A DNA stretch of 59,492 nucleotides from Sphingomonas sp. Leaf242 (GTDB lineage: Bacteria; Pseudomonadota; Alphaproteobacteria; Sphingomonadales; Sphingomonadaceae): positions 735,785 to 795,276 of the forward strand of contig NZ_LMLW01000007.1 in NCBI RefSeq assembly GCF_001422045.1. Reading direction: 5' to 3'. The notes beneath the pieces were generated by a model. The model did no database searches and had not been told where the DNA came from. It worked only from the letters and a program-made list of their open reading frames with translations. Shown here piece by piece: positions 45,481 through 54,200 of the stretch (the first letter of the stretch is position 1; every line of letters begins with the position of its first letter). Position numbers and translations under genes: made by a program.

Positions 45481-45959
45481 GCATTTGTAAGCGCGTCTCG
45501 CCGCTTCTTCATTTTCTCCGTCAACGACCGCATCTGCATCGCGAAGCCGGAAGATGAACTTAGAAGATCACCCAAATCTACGCGGCTATCGTGAACCGCC
45601 CTACCAATTTCTGCTATCACACTCGGCGTTAAGTTTGGATAGTTTTGTAGTGCGGTTAGCTGCGACCGAAGTCCATCAATCTCCGTTTTAAGCTCGCGCA
45701 TCTTACTTGGCGCATCGCCACCTCCGAAGGCATTTAGCTGAACGTAACTGCCCGCTTGGGCTTCGATGTCGCCGATGATCCTGAGAGCTTCTTCTTTGAC
45801 GCGCGCCGAACCGGCGATGCGCTGAGCGTCCGCTAGACGCTCAGCCCGCTTGGAATTGCCCTCCTGCCGCAACGCGATCGCTACCGCGACGATGGATGCG
45901 ATGATCCCACCAGTGCCGGAAAACCAGTCTGCCAAACTGCCTGGTTCAATGCCGCTCAT
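45462..45959 (-). CDS. Reversed accessory protein with one membrane segment
   Basis: A 165-residue protein read against the structural genes. One membrane segment lies near the N-terminus (GGIIASIVAVAIAL), followed by a helical, partly coiled-coil region. I do not recognise it. Its orientation, tight fit between the minor head and scaffold genes, and membrane anchor are typical of a lysogeny-expressed accessory (moron) gene, for example a superinfection-exclusion protein; this is inference. Confidence 0.6.
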   Translation of the reverse strand: MSGIEPGSLADWFSGTGGIIASIVAVAIALRQEGNSKRAERLADAQRIAGSARVKEEALRIIGDIEAQAGSYVQLNAFGGGDAPSKMRELKTEIDGLRSQLTALQNYPNLTPSVIAEIGRAVHDSRVDLGDLLSSSSGFAMQMRSLTEKMKKRRDALTNAQNSLL

Positions 45960-45977
45960 GCTTGTCCATGCTCCTCA

Positions 45978-45983
45978 TAAATA
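45978..45983 (+). promoter_or_regulatory. TAAATA motif before the scaffold gene
   Basis: CTCCTCATAAATAGCCGTGC; the leader is about 79 bases. The 14-base stretch CTCCTCATAAATAG recurs exactly at 49283. Confidence 0.72.
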
Positions 45984-46062
45984 GCCGTGCAGTCGAAGCT
46001 AGGCCGAGACTGAGAACGCGGCAAGGCCGCACCCAAGAAGCCCAAGGGGCCGAAAGGACGCT

Positions 46063-46683
46063 ATGAGCGACACCACTGATACCACCGAAGATATGACTGG
46101 CCTCAAGAACAAGGTCAAGGAACTACTTGGAGCCATAAAGACGGCCAACGAGCGTGCCGAACGCGCCGAGCGCGAGAAGGAAGAAGCTGCAGATGCAGCC
46201 TCCAGCGCAAACTCCACCGAACTAGAAAAAATGCAGAAGCGCGCCGAAAAAGCCGAGCGCGACCTCAAGGCCGCGAACGATCGCGCCGAGAGCACCACCA
46301 AGTCACTGCGCGACTACAAAGCCGACAACGCAATCGCCCACGCCATCGCATCCGCAAACGTAGACGCCAAGCATGTTGCACTTCTCGCGAAGGCACTCCG
46401 CGCCGACGTGGAGTTCACTGACGAAGGCGAACCAACAATCGGTGGCAAGGCAGTCGATGCCTACGCCAAGTCCTTCTTTGCTAAGGACGGCCTTTCGTAT
46501 GTTCGCGCTGCCAATAACACTGGCGGCCTTGCGACGGGTAACGACGGCACCACGGCAAGCCAGTTGAGCAAGGCTCCTGAGACTGCCGACGAATACAACA
46601 CCTTCTTCAATCTCACACTCACCGACAAGGTAGCAGCTAACGCTCTAGCGGATCAGTGGGGACGTGCAGACTTGAAGTCCTAA
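46063..46683 (+). CDS. Capsid scaffold protein
   Basis: A 206-residue protein. Residues of about 15-90 form an acidic and basic heptad-like coiled coil (TANERAERAEREKEEAADAA and KRAEKAERDLKAANDRAE); a folded C-terminal region follows. Size, coiled coil and position directly before the major capsid gene fit a phage scaffolding protein that guides procapsid assembly and then leaves. Confidence 0.85.
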   Translation: MSDTTDTTEDMTGLKNKVKELLGAIKTANERAERAEREKEEAADAASSANSTELEKMQKRAEKAERDLKAANDRAESTTKSLRDYKADNAIAHAIASANVDAKHVALLAKALRADVEFTDEGEPTIGGKAVDAYAKSFFAKDGLSYVRAANNTGGLATGNDGTTASQLSKAPETADEYNTFFNLTLTDKVAANALADQWGRADLKS

Positions 46684-46708
46684 GCCAAGGCAAGTTCAAC
46701 CAGCAACA

Positions 46709-46714
46709 TAAATA
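46709..46714 (+). promoter_or_regulatory. TAAATA motif before the capsid gene
   Basis: CAACATAAATAGTCGTGAGC; a 72-base gap, containing two hairpins, leads to the capsid ATG at 46787. Confidence 0.75.
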
Positions 46715-46716
46715 GT

Positions 46717-46771
46717 CGTGAGCCAGCGAGTTGGCTCACGGCCCTCTGACACTTGGGGTCCGTCTCCCCAA
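46717..46771 (+). promoter_or_regulatory. Tandem hairpins in the capsid mRNA leader
   Basis: CGTGAGCCA and TGGCTCACG form a perfect 9-bp stem (46717-46740, 6-base loop) close to the predicted mRNA 5' end. TTGGGG and CCCCAA form a second stem at about 46754-46772. TTGGAG follows as ribosome binding site. Such 5' hairpins often protect abundant phage mRNAs. Confidence 0.65.
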
Positions 46772-46786
46772 CTGTTGGAGTTTTAT

Positions 46787-47725
46787 ATGACTGTTCAGAC
46801 CCGCATTGCGGACCTAGTTCCAAACCCTGGCGTTCTCGCCAACGTAGTGCAGAAGACTTTCCGCACCAACAACGCTCTCGTTTCCTCGGGCATCGCAACC
46901 ACTGGTCCAGAAGTTGACCTTCTGATGACCGGCGGCTCCTATATCCAGGGCCTCAACTTCATCAACAAGGTCGACACCAGCACCTTCAACTACTCGTCGG
47001 ATGACTTCGATGAGAAGGGCGCAGTCGGCAAGATCACCGCTGCTGGCTACATGGCTCTGCGCCATGACCTGAACTGGGGTTGGGCATACACCGATCTGGT
47101 CCGTCTCGTCACCAAGTATGACGTTAAGGGCGGTCTGGTTTCCGCTATCCCACTGTTTTGGTCGGAAGTCAGCGAGAACCTCGCGGTAGCTTCGATCAAG
47201 GGCGCACTTGCAAAGACTGCCGCTCTGACCTCGGGCGTCAACACTGTTGCTTTCGACTTCGACAAGCTCATCGACGCAGCGGCTACGATGGACGACCCAC
47301 GCGCAAGCAAGACCATCATGCTGTCGCGTAAGACCCTCGCAAAGCTACAGAAGCTGAACAAGAACGCTTACGTTCCAACCGCAGAAACCAACCTGGGCTT
47401 TGCTCAGTTCGCCGGTTACGGCCTGCTGATGACCGAGGCTTTCGGTGACGACACGATCGTTATCGCACAGGACGGCGCAATCGCTTTCGGCACCGGCGTT
47501 ATCGGCGGCACCACTGCAATGGAAATCAAGCGCGATGCAGACGCCGGTAACGGCGGCGGCGGTGAAATCCTCCGCACTCGTCTCTCGATGGTCGTTGCTC
47601 CTCAGGGCTTCAGCTACACTGGCGCAGCCAAGCCCGGCCTGAACGGTCTGGCAACTGCCGCTAACTGGACCCAGGTTGCAGACATCAAGGATGTTGGCTT
47701 CCGCGCAATCAAGTTCCTCCCATAA
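46787..47725 (+). CDS. Major capsid protein
   Basis: A 312-residue protein starting MTVQTRIADLVPNPGVLANV. Position after the scaffold, presence of a dedicated motif and leader, and a codon use richer in preferred codons indicate the most abundant head protein. The N-terminal arm and the later LPTAETNLGFAQFAGYGLL-like region suit an HK97-type fold. TTGGAG lies ahead of the ATG at 46787; the upstream open frame to 46718 is the leader. Confidence 0.88.
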   Translation: MTVQTRIADLVPNPGVLANVVQKTFRTNNALVSSGIATTGPEVDLLMTGGSYIQGLNFINKVDTSTFNYSSDDFDEKGAVGKITAAGYMALRHDLNWGWAYTDLVRLVTKYDVKGGLVSAIPLFWSEVSENLAVASIKGALAKTAALTSGVNTVAFDFDKLIDAAATMDDPRASKTIMLSRKTLAKLQKLNKNAYVPTAETNLGFAQFAGYGLLMTEAFGDDTIVIAQDGAIAFGTGVIGGTTAMEIKRDADAGNGGGGEILRTRLSMVVAPQGFSYTGAAKPGLNGLATAANWTQVADIKDVGFRAIKFLP

Positions 47726-47737
47726 TCTAACTGGCAG

Positions 47738-47761
47738 GGCCGCAGTCGAAAGGGTGCGGCC
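47738..47761 (+). terminator. Hairpin after the capsid gene
   Basis: GGCCGCA and TGCGGCC enclose the loop GTCGAAAGGG. It is 13 bases after the stop. A hairpin with almost the same loop follows the tail-tube gene. Confidence 0.7.
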
Positions 47762-47781
47762 TTCGCCATGACTGGTTCACT

Positions 47782-47787
47782 TAAATA
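47782..47787 (+). promoter_or_regulatory. TAAATA motif before the connector genes
   Basis: TCACTTAAATAGTGGGGAGG; GGAGGT at 47792-47797 is a strong ribosome binding site 4 bases ahead of the ATG at 47802. Confidence 0.78.
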
Positions 47788-47801
47788 GTGGGGAGGTAGA
47801 C

Positions 47802-48191
47802 ATGGCCACATTAGAACAGAGCAACACCTACAACGAGGTGCGCGGTAACGAGGAATGGAGCGAGCTACCAGCCGCCCAAGCCCGTGCGCTTCTCCAGGAT
47901 GCAGAAGACTACATCAGGGGCGCATACTCGATCCGCTCCAACCTGACGGAAGACGAACAGCGGACGTTCGACGGCATCGTTTGCCGCCTCGCCGCCATCT
48001 TCCAGAGCAAGCCTCCTCAGGTCGATGCAACGGCGTCGATCAAGAAGGAGAGTAAGGAAGGAGCAGGCTTCAAGAAGGAAGTCGAATACAACGCCGCTTC
48101 CAGCGACCCCTACCCCTACGTGACTGCCGCGCTCCGCTCACTTCTCCAGGCTCCCAAGGCCAGCCTCTACATGGGCGTGGTGACTGGATGA
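47802..48191 (+). CDS. Head-tail connector protein (DnaT-like fold)
   Basis: A 129-residue protein. The first 60 residues are helical and resemble the phage 'DnaT-like' or gp6-type connector family, which forms the ring under the portal. The start follows a strong GGAGGT site. It overlaps the next gene by four bases (ATGA). Four small genes from here to 49269 follow the usual order of head completion and tail attachment proteins. Confidence 0.75.
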   Translation: MATLEQSNTYNEVRGNEEWSELPAAQARALLQDAEDYIRGAYSIRSNLTEDEQRTFDGIVCRLAAIFQSKPPQVDATASIKKESKEGAGFKKEVEYNAASSDPYPYVTAALRSLLQAPKASLYMGVVTG

Positions 48192-48538
48192 ACCTCTACG
48201 ACGAGTTCTACCCCCTCGTGGTTGAGATGCTGGACGAGTTTGGCGGAAATGCCACGCTCATCAGCGCAGCGCCTGCCGCCCCGACGATCGACGCCAAGCG
48301 CAGCGGACGCCCTGCGCCGAAAGCAACGCCCCGCACGCGCCCTGTAAGGGCCGCTGTAGGGCCAATCGCGATTAAGGGTGCCGATGGACGCTCCACGCTC
48401 CAGAGTGTCGCTACGATGCTCGCTGAACCCCTTGAGGGCGATCAGCTAAAGCAGGGCGACGTGACCTGGACAATCGGCTCCGTCACCTGCGTTGCGCCCC
48501 AGGGCAAAGCCATCGTGTTCATCGCGGAGGTGTCCTGA
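48188..48538 (+). CDS. Probable head closure protein
   Basis: A 116-residue protein without a recognised motif. Size and place between the connector and the HK97 gp10-like gene match the head-closure (stopper) protein of siphoviruses. The middle is Ala/Pro/Arg-rich, probably flexible. It is coupled to both neighbours by overlapping start and stop codons. Confidence 0.65.
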   Translation: MNLYDEFYPLVVEMLDEFGGNATLISAAPAAPTIDAKRSGRPAPKATPRTRPVRAAVGPIAIKGADGRSTLQSVATMLAEPLEGDQLKQGDVTWTIGSVTCVAPQGKAIVFIAEVS

Positions 48539-48843
48539 TGCGCGTTGACCTCTCCGACCTCGTTGGCAAGCGAGGCAAGATCAAAAAGATGATCGAAGCC
48601 AAGCAGGTTGAGGTGGCCGCAAAGGTCACGCTCGACGCGCACCGCAATATCGTCATGGCCAGCCCCGTGGATAGCGGAGCGTTCCGTGCAGCGTGGGAGG
48701 TCGAGACACCCAAGAAGCCATACGAGAACGGCACCGTCACCAACGCAACTGAATATGCCATCCCCCTCGCCCACGGCCATTCTCCCCAGGCTCCAGCCGG
48801 TTGGATCGAGAACGCCTGCACTGCCGCTGTGAAGGGAGGCTAA
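48538..48843 (+). CDS. HK97 gp10-like tail completion protein
   Basis: A 101-residue protein with the gp10-like pattern: VAAKVTLDAHRNIVMASPVD, SGAFRAAW and a central NATEYAIPLAHGHSPQAPAGW. These proteins join tail and head. Overlaps the previous gene by one base; the next gene starts three bases later. Confidence 0.82.
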   Translation: MRVDLSDLVGKRGKIKKMIEAKQVEVAAKVTLDAHRNIVMASPVDSGAFRAAWEVETPKKPYENGTVTNATEYAIPLAHGHSPQAPAGWIENACTAAVKGG

Positions 48844-48846
48844 CCC

Positions 48847-49269
48847 ATGCTCCAGCTAGACATTGATGCCCTGAACGATCGCTTCTTCGACAACATGGAC
48901 GCCGAGGCGATCCAGCTGCTCGTTGAGAACCAGCCCGACGAAGACCTGGACGATACACAGGTGTGGACACGCTGGGTCATCAACCCTGGCCTGTCCGTCA
49001 CGAAGTCCATTGGTCGCGACTTCATGGTCACACAGTATGGCACCGCCACTTTGCAGATTTTCATCCCCAAGGGTCTCTACACAGGACCGGGCAACGACGT
49101 GCGGGACCAGTTCAATGACCTATTTCGTGGCTGGCGCAGTGCGGACAAGAAGCTGTTGGTGGACAATCTCAAAAGCCAGAGTTCGACTTACAAAAAGGGC
49201 GAGACGGAGTTCCACTTGATTAACGCAGTGATTGAATGGCACTCCAACAGGCGCAAGTCGGACACCTAA
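48847..49269 (+). CDS. Tail terminator protein
   Basis: A 140-residue protein beginning MLQLDIDALNDRFFDNMDAE. The size, the LQIFIPKG strand region and the later DQFNDLFRGWR helix fit DUF4128-like tail terminators, which cap the tail tube at the head-proximal end. It is the last gene of the run before the tail tube gene. Confidence 0.78.
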   Translation: MLQLDIDALNDRFFDNMDAEAIQLLVENQPDEDLDDTQVWTRWVINPGLSVTKSIGRDFMVTQYGTATLQIFIPKGLYTGPGNDVRDQFNDLFRGWRSADKKLLVDNLKSQSSTYKKGETEFHLINAVIEWHSNRRKSDT

Positions 49270-49290
49270 GGGCAGTCCAGTTCCTCCTCA

Positions 49291-49296
49291 TAAATA
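49291..49296 (+). promoter_or_regulatory. TAAATA motif before the tail tube gene
   Basis: CTCCTCATAAATAGTTGCAG; a hairpin AGGCC-GCG-GGCCT (49302-49314) follows, then GGAGG and the ATG at 49342. ATAGTTG and CAACTAT form a longer outer pairing. Confidence 0.75.
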
Positions 49297-49341
49297 GTTG
49301 CAGGCCGCGGGCCTTTGACAACTATTATCGGAGGTCCTTAG

Positions 49342-50277
49342 ATGGCTCTAATCAATCCTTCGGACGTTACCTTCACCCTCGTTCCTGAGGTCACTGCTGG
49401 CGTCCTTCCAACTACTGGTGCTTCGCGCTACGAAGTTCCTGCTAAGGCAGACCAGTCGCTTCCTTCTTTCGCTGCGAACGAGATCGCTTCCAACACCAAG
49501 CGCCCTGGCCGTGCTGGCAACGGCATGCGTCGTGGCATGGTCACTGGCACTGGAACGCTCGATATGCGCCTCCAGTTTGCTCCAGTTTACCTAGCCCTCA
49601 TGGAGAGCGCGCTTTCGGGCAAGTTCACCACCACCGGCACCAAGACGCTAAAGGCTGGCCTCAACGACAGCACTTTCTCCGTTCTGTCGCTTCTCCAGGC
49701 TGGCGCTTCGGGTTCCGCACTTCTGGAAGCTGCATCGGGTTGCATGGTCAACAAGATGAGCATCAGCGTTAAGGCTGGCGACGAAGCAAACATCTCGTTC
49801 GATCTGCTCTCGACGGTCCAGGCTCAAGCCACCACGGACAGCACCCTGACTGTAACGGCAGTTCCAAGCACCGCATACGAGTTCGCAGGCGTAGAAGTGT
49901 CGGCTGTCACGGTTGCAGGCAACACCGTAATCCAGTTCACGGAGACGAACCTAGAGGTTACGCAGGATCGCGTTGCACGCGGCAAGCTAGGCACCAACAC
50001 GCCAATCGGTATCGGCACCAACGGCACCCGCACGGTCAAGCTGACCATGAAGGCATACCGCGAGAGCTTCGCCGTCGATGCGCTTCTGACCGGTCAGGCA
50101 CAGGCGTTCAGCTTCACCATTGGCGCAGCTGGTAACGGCTACGGCGTCTACATTCCTGCTGGCTTCGCTTCGATCCCAACGACCGAGTTCGACAGCGAAA
50201 GCGCGTTCGTGAACATCGAAGTCACGGCAGCTTACGATGCAACTCAGGCAACTGACCTCTACATCACCCAGCTGTAA
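49342..50277 (+). CDS. Tail tube protein
   Basis: A 311-residue protein matching phage tail tube (major tail) proteins: EVTAGVLPTTGASRYEVPAK, EIASNTKRPGRAGNGMRRGM, then a beta-rich region with internal FTETNLEVTQDRVARG. It polymerises around the tape measure into the tail tube. GGAGG precedes the ATG. Codon use resembles the capsid gene, suggesting high expression. A hairpin terminator follows. Confidence 0.88.
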   Translation: MALINPSDVTFTLVPEVTAGVLPTTGASRYEVPAKADQSLPSFAANEIASNTKRPGRAGNGMRRGMVTGTGTLDMRLQFAPVYLALMESALSGKFTTTGTKTLKAGLNDSTFSVLSLLQAGASGSALLEAASGCMVNKMSISVKAGDEANISFDLLSTVQAQATTDSTLTVTAVPSTAYEFAGVEVSAVTVAGNTVIQFTETNLEVTQDRVARGKLGTNTPIGIGTNGTRTVKLTMKAYRESFAVDALLTGQAQAFSFTIGAAGNGYGVYIPAGFASIPTTEFDSESAFVNIEVTAAYDATQATDLYITQL

Positions 50278-50316
50278 GAGTTCCAACCAAGACCCCTTTG
50301 CAAGAGGTTGGCAGGG

Positions 50317-50340
50317 TGGAGTAGTCGAAAGGCTACTCCA
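50317..50340 (+). terminator. Hairpin after the tail tube gene
   Basis: TGGAGTAG and CTACTCCA enclose TCGAAAGG; the loop almost matches that of the hairpin after the capsid gene at 47738. Confidence 0.72.
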
Positions 50341-50364
50341 TTCCTGTGAATGAACCCCGATCAA

Positions 50365-50370
50365 TAAATA
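50365..50370 (+). promoter_or_regulatory. TAAATA motif before the tail chaperone gene
   Basis: ATCAATAAATAGTGGGCAAT; AAAGGGG then leads to the ATG at 50398. Confidence 0.75.
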
Positions 50371-50397
50371 GTGGGCAATGCAACAAAGGGGTTACAC

Positions 50398-50835
50398 ATG
50401 ACCAAGCCTACCAAGCCACAATTCAAGAAGTTCGCTCGCTTTGATGCCGACAAGGCGGCAAAGGGCGTAGCCCACAACATCGTTGACGAGAATGGCAACG
50501 ACTACGGCACTTGGACCACTTCACTGTTCGACGTTCACAACAAGTTCCTCAAGGTCGAGAACGACCGCTACGAGCGCGAGCATTCCAACGACCCACATGC
50601 CAAGGGCAAGCACGCAGGTGTCTATGCGTTCGTCCAGGTATGCGTTCACGGTTGGGATGGCGTTCTCGATGCAGAGGACAAGCCTATCACGTTCACCAAG
50701 GAACTGGCGTTCGAGTATCTTTGCGACGACGACAACACTTGGTTCACCAATGAACTAATCGAGCGTTCCAAGGACGTGCGCTATTACCGCGCAGTCACCC
50801 CAGCAGCGACCAAGGTAGAAGACGCGGGAAACTAA
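50398..50835 (+). CDS. Tail assembly chaperone, short form
   Basis: A 145-residue protein starting MTKPTKPQFKKFARFDADKA, in the place of lambda gpG between tail tube and tape measure genes. The short form ends at TAA directly after the slippery sequence GGGAAAC. Lambda-type chaperones coat the tape measure during tail assembly and are absent from the finished virion. AAAGGGG decides the ATG at 50398; the GTG at 50371 directly after the promoter motif is less likely. Confidence 0.85.
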   Translation: MTKPTKPQFKKFARFDADKAAKGVAHNIVDENGNDYGTWTTSLFDVHNKFLKVENDRYEREHSNDPHAKGKHAGVYAFVQVCVHGWDGVLDAEDKPITFTKELAFEYLCDDDNTWFTNELIERSKDVRYYRAVTPAATKVEDAGN

Positions 50836-51161
50836 TAGCCTTTCTCGACTGGTGGACGGGCGGCGGCGCTGACATTACCGCCGATGCCGAGAAAGGCGTC
50901 GCATTCGCCCAGGGCCTAATGAAGAAGGCTCCGACACTCGAACGACCATTGTTGTGGGAAGCCTTCTGGGATTTGTCCACAATGCGCTCTCCAGCAATGG
51001 CCGGTGTTACCTCCATCCCTTACGACAAGATACGTTGGTATGCATCTAACGAGTTGCAACTAGACAACGAGGAAGCAGATGCCTTCCTCTGGATCATTCG
51101 GCGCGTTGACAGTCACTTCGTCAATCGGACGAACACCAAAGCTGCCAGCCAGTCCAAGTAA
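50398..51161 (+). CDS. Tail assembly chaperone, long form by -1 frameshift
   Basis: The 254-residue fusion made when ribosomes slip one base back at GGGAAAC (50826-50832). It continues in the -1 frame as LIAFLDWWTGGGADITADAE to the stop at 51159-51161. The extra 109 residues end in a helical region (EEADAFLWIIRRVDSHFVNR) that in lambda GT binds the tail tube protein. The -1 frame is open from the slip site without interruption. The free-standing frame at 50919 has no ribosome binding site and is not a separate gene. Confidence 0.9.
50826..50897 (+). promoter_or_regulatory. Programmed -1 ribosomal frameshift signal
   Basis: The slippery heptamer G-GGA-AAC lies in the zero frame directly before the stop TAA. 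GCCTTTCTCG (50838-50847) and CGAGAAAGGC (50888-50897) form a perfect 10-bp stem beginning 5 bases after the heptamer, and GGCGG/CCGCC inside can extend it. This is the standard slip site plus stimulatory stem. Confidence 0.93.
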
Positions 51162-51180
51162 CTCACAGCACTGACCCGGT

Positions 51181-51186
51181 TAAATA
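51181..51186 (+). promoter_or_regulatory. TAAATA motif before the tape measure gene
   Basis: CGGTTAAATAGTGGACACTA; a GGGGAGG site precedes the ATG at 51214. The AAATAGTG and CACTATTT around it form an 8-base palindrome with a GA centre. Confidence 0.78.
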
Positions 51187-51213
51187 GTGGACACTATTTG
51201 CCGGGGAGGCGCC

Positions 51214-54200
51214 ATGTCCGACGCGACTGCACAGATTAGAATTGATATTGTCGCGACTGGTGCAGAGGCAGGTGCGAACCGCGTCAACGCCGCGCTAGAT
51301 CGAGTTGGTAACAAGGGCCGCACGATCGGTGCCGCCAACGACAACCTACGCGGCACCTTCGACCGCTTGGGTGGCACCATGGGCAAAGCCGCCAACGATG
51401 GTGGCGCTCTCTCCAAAGTATTCGATGACATCAAAAACCGCGCAGCTGGTGCAACGCCAGCCGTAGGCGGTCTGGTCAGCAATCTGGGTTCGATGGGCGG
51501 CAAGGCCGCAATCGTCGCGGGTGTCGCCCTGGCCATTGGCGCTGTTGGTGCCGCTGCAATCAGTGCGGCTGCACAGACGCAGAAGTGGATGGCGCAGCTT
51601 GAGACGGTCACGAAGTCCAGCACGCTCGCACAGGAGTCCTATGCAGCTCTCGTCGGGTTCGCTTCCCGCACGCCGTTCGACCTTGGCCAGTCTATTGAGG
51701 CTTTCACCAAACTCAGGATGCTCGGCCTCGCCGCCACTGAGAGCCGCCTAACCTCCTTCGGCAACACCGCCGCTGCGATGGGCAAGTCCATGAACCAGAT
51801 GATTGAGGCTGTCGCTGACGCCTCGACTGGTGAGTTCGAGCGCCTAAAGGAGTTCGGCATCAAGTCGAAGACTGAAGGCGATAAGGTCAAGTTCACGTTC
51901 CAGGGCGTCACTACGTCGGTTGCCAAAAACAGCACTGAAATCACGAAGTATCTGGAGGGCATCGGTAACACTACGTTCGGTGGCGCGATGGCGAAACAGA
52001 TGGACACGCTCAACGGCGCGTTCTCCAACATCCAAGATAATATGCAGCAGATGCTTGCTGCGATCGGTGGCGGCGCGCTTGGCCAGGCGGTCAAGGAAAT
52101 CGCAAAGACGATCGCCAACGGCATCGGCCTCATCACCCTCTTCATGGCATCGATCGGCAATTTCGTCGGCTCGATCATCCAGGGTGTCGGTAACGTCCTC
52201 AATGGCCTCGGTCAGATGTGGTCCGGCATGGGGCAAGCCAGCGCCGCAACGACCCTCCTCGATAATCTGACCTTCACGTTCAACCTGCTTGGCCAAGGCA
52301 TCCAGGTCGTCGGCTCCATCGTGGGCAGTGTCCTCGGTGCAATGGGGACGTTCGCAGGCAGCGTAGCGGAAATGTGGCGCTCCTCGTTTGGCGAGTTGCT
52401 GGACTGGATGGGGATCTCGTTTGAGAGCGGCGGACGCTCTTGGGGCAACAGCATCATGGGCGTTCTGCGTGCCGTGAAGGCGGTTGTCGGCCTCATGCCC
52501 CAGCTGTTCGCCGTAGCGATCAACGACGTAATGGGCATGTTCCGCTCCCTGGGTTCGATCGTCGGACGCCTCCTCTCGGGCGACCTATCGGCGCTCAAGG
52601 ATATTGGCGCGACGATCACCGGCAGCTTCAACAACACGGCCAAGGCCCTCAACGCCGCCGGTCGCATTGCGAAGGCCACCTACGGCGACGTGAAGGGTGC
52701 GGACGCGGCAATCGGTCGCATGTTCGGCCGCACGACGACCAAGCCCAAGCTGGACACCGGCCTGGATGCCAAGCCCACACCGGGAGGCGACAGGAAGGAC
52801 AAGGGCGCAAGCGAGGCCGAAAAGAAGGCCAAGGCCGAAGCCGAGTTCTGGAAGACGCTCCAGGGTGAGGTGGAAACGGCTAAGCTATTGCCACTCGCCG
52901 CTGAGGATCACCGCAAGGAACTAGAGCTACAGAAAATCCTCGGTCGCGACCTCGTTGCTGGCGAGAAGGAGCGCATCGCTAACCTGATGCAGCAGGCGCG
53001 AACTGCCAAGTTCCTGACCAACGCCCTTGACGACCACAACCAAAAGACCCGCGACATTGCGAGCCTGGAACAACAACTCAACCTCAAGCGCAGTGGTGCA
53101 ACTGAGGAACAGCTGACCCTCGAAAAGAAGGTGTCGGACTTCCGCAGCACTGCACTTCGTCAGGGTGTCGATCTGCAAAGCGATGCCTACAAGGCAAGTG
53201 AGGCGCAGCTACGAGCGGACGAAGCCCGCATTGGTTTGCTGAATACGCAGAACAAGACGCTCGATGAGCAGCTTGCCAAGATCAAAGACATGGCGCGTTC
53301 CGGCAACTCCTATGCAACGGATGCACTTCGCTCCAGTGGCAGTCTTTCGGATCGTCGCGGGGCAGCACGCTCCGACTATGACAAGACCCTCAGCGAACTC
53401 AAAGCGGCCCTCGATAGCAAGGACCCCAATGTCAAGATCAGCACGGCAGCGTTCAACGCTGGCGTAAAGCGCGCAGGTGAGGACTTCCGCGAGACAATGG
53501 CGGAAATCGGAACCGACTTCGCCAACAAGATGGGCCGTGTGTCTGACTTGCTCGGCAACATCGGCAGCATGATCGGTGGCAAGCTGGGTAGCCTTTTCTC
53601 CGGCGCAGGTGATGTCGCAAAGAGCGTAGGCGACTTTACGAAGAACCAGGAACAGATTCGCGATCAGTTCTCCAAGGTGTTCGGTGAGAACAGCCCTGCG
53701 ATCAAGGGCATTGGTAAGGCTGTAGGTGGCGCGGTCGCAGGTATGCAGATTGGCGAGCAGATCGCCGGTCTCGGCAAGGCCCTCGGTGTAAAGACGAGCA
53801 AGCAGGGCGGTCAGATTGGCGGCGCTATCGGCGGCGCAGCGTTTGGCCCTATCGGCGCAGCCGTTGGCGGAACGCTGGGAAGCCTGATCGGCGGCCTGTT
53901 CAAGAAGACACCTAAGGGTTCTGCGATCATCACCAGCGGCACCAGCGCGCAGATCAGCGGTAACAAGGGCAGCGTCCGCAACGCGCTGACCGGCACGTCC
54001 AGTTCCGTGCAGGGAGGCTTGCAGGCTCTCGCTCAGCAGCTTGGCGGCGACCTGGGCAGCTTCATGGTGTCCATTGGCAAATACAAGGACAGCTACCGCG
54101 TTTCGTCCTCTGGTGCGTCGAACGTCGATACCAAAAAGACGAAGAAGATCAGCGGCCTGATCTACGACGGCAAGGACGAGGCAGCGGCCGTTGCGGCAGC

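Noticed and set aside
50919..51161. Separate 80-codon gene before the tape measure gene
   Set aside because: There is no ribosome binding site and the frame is open back to the slippery site, so it is the frameshifted end of the tail chaperone.
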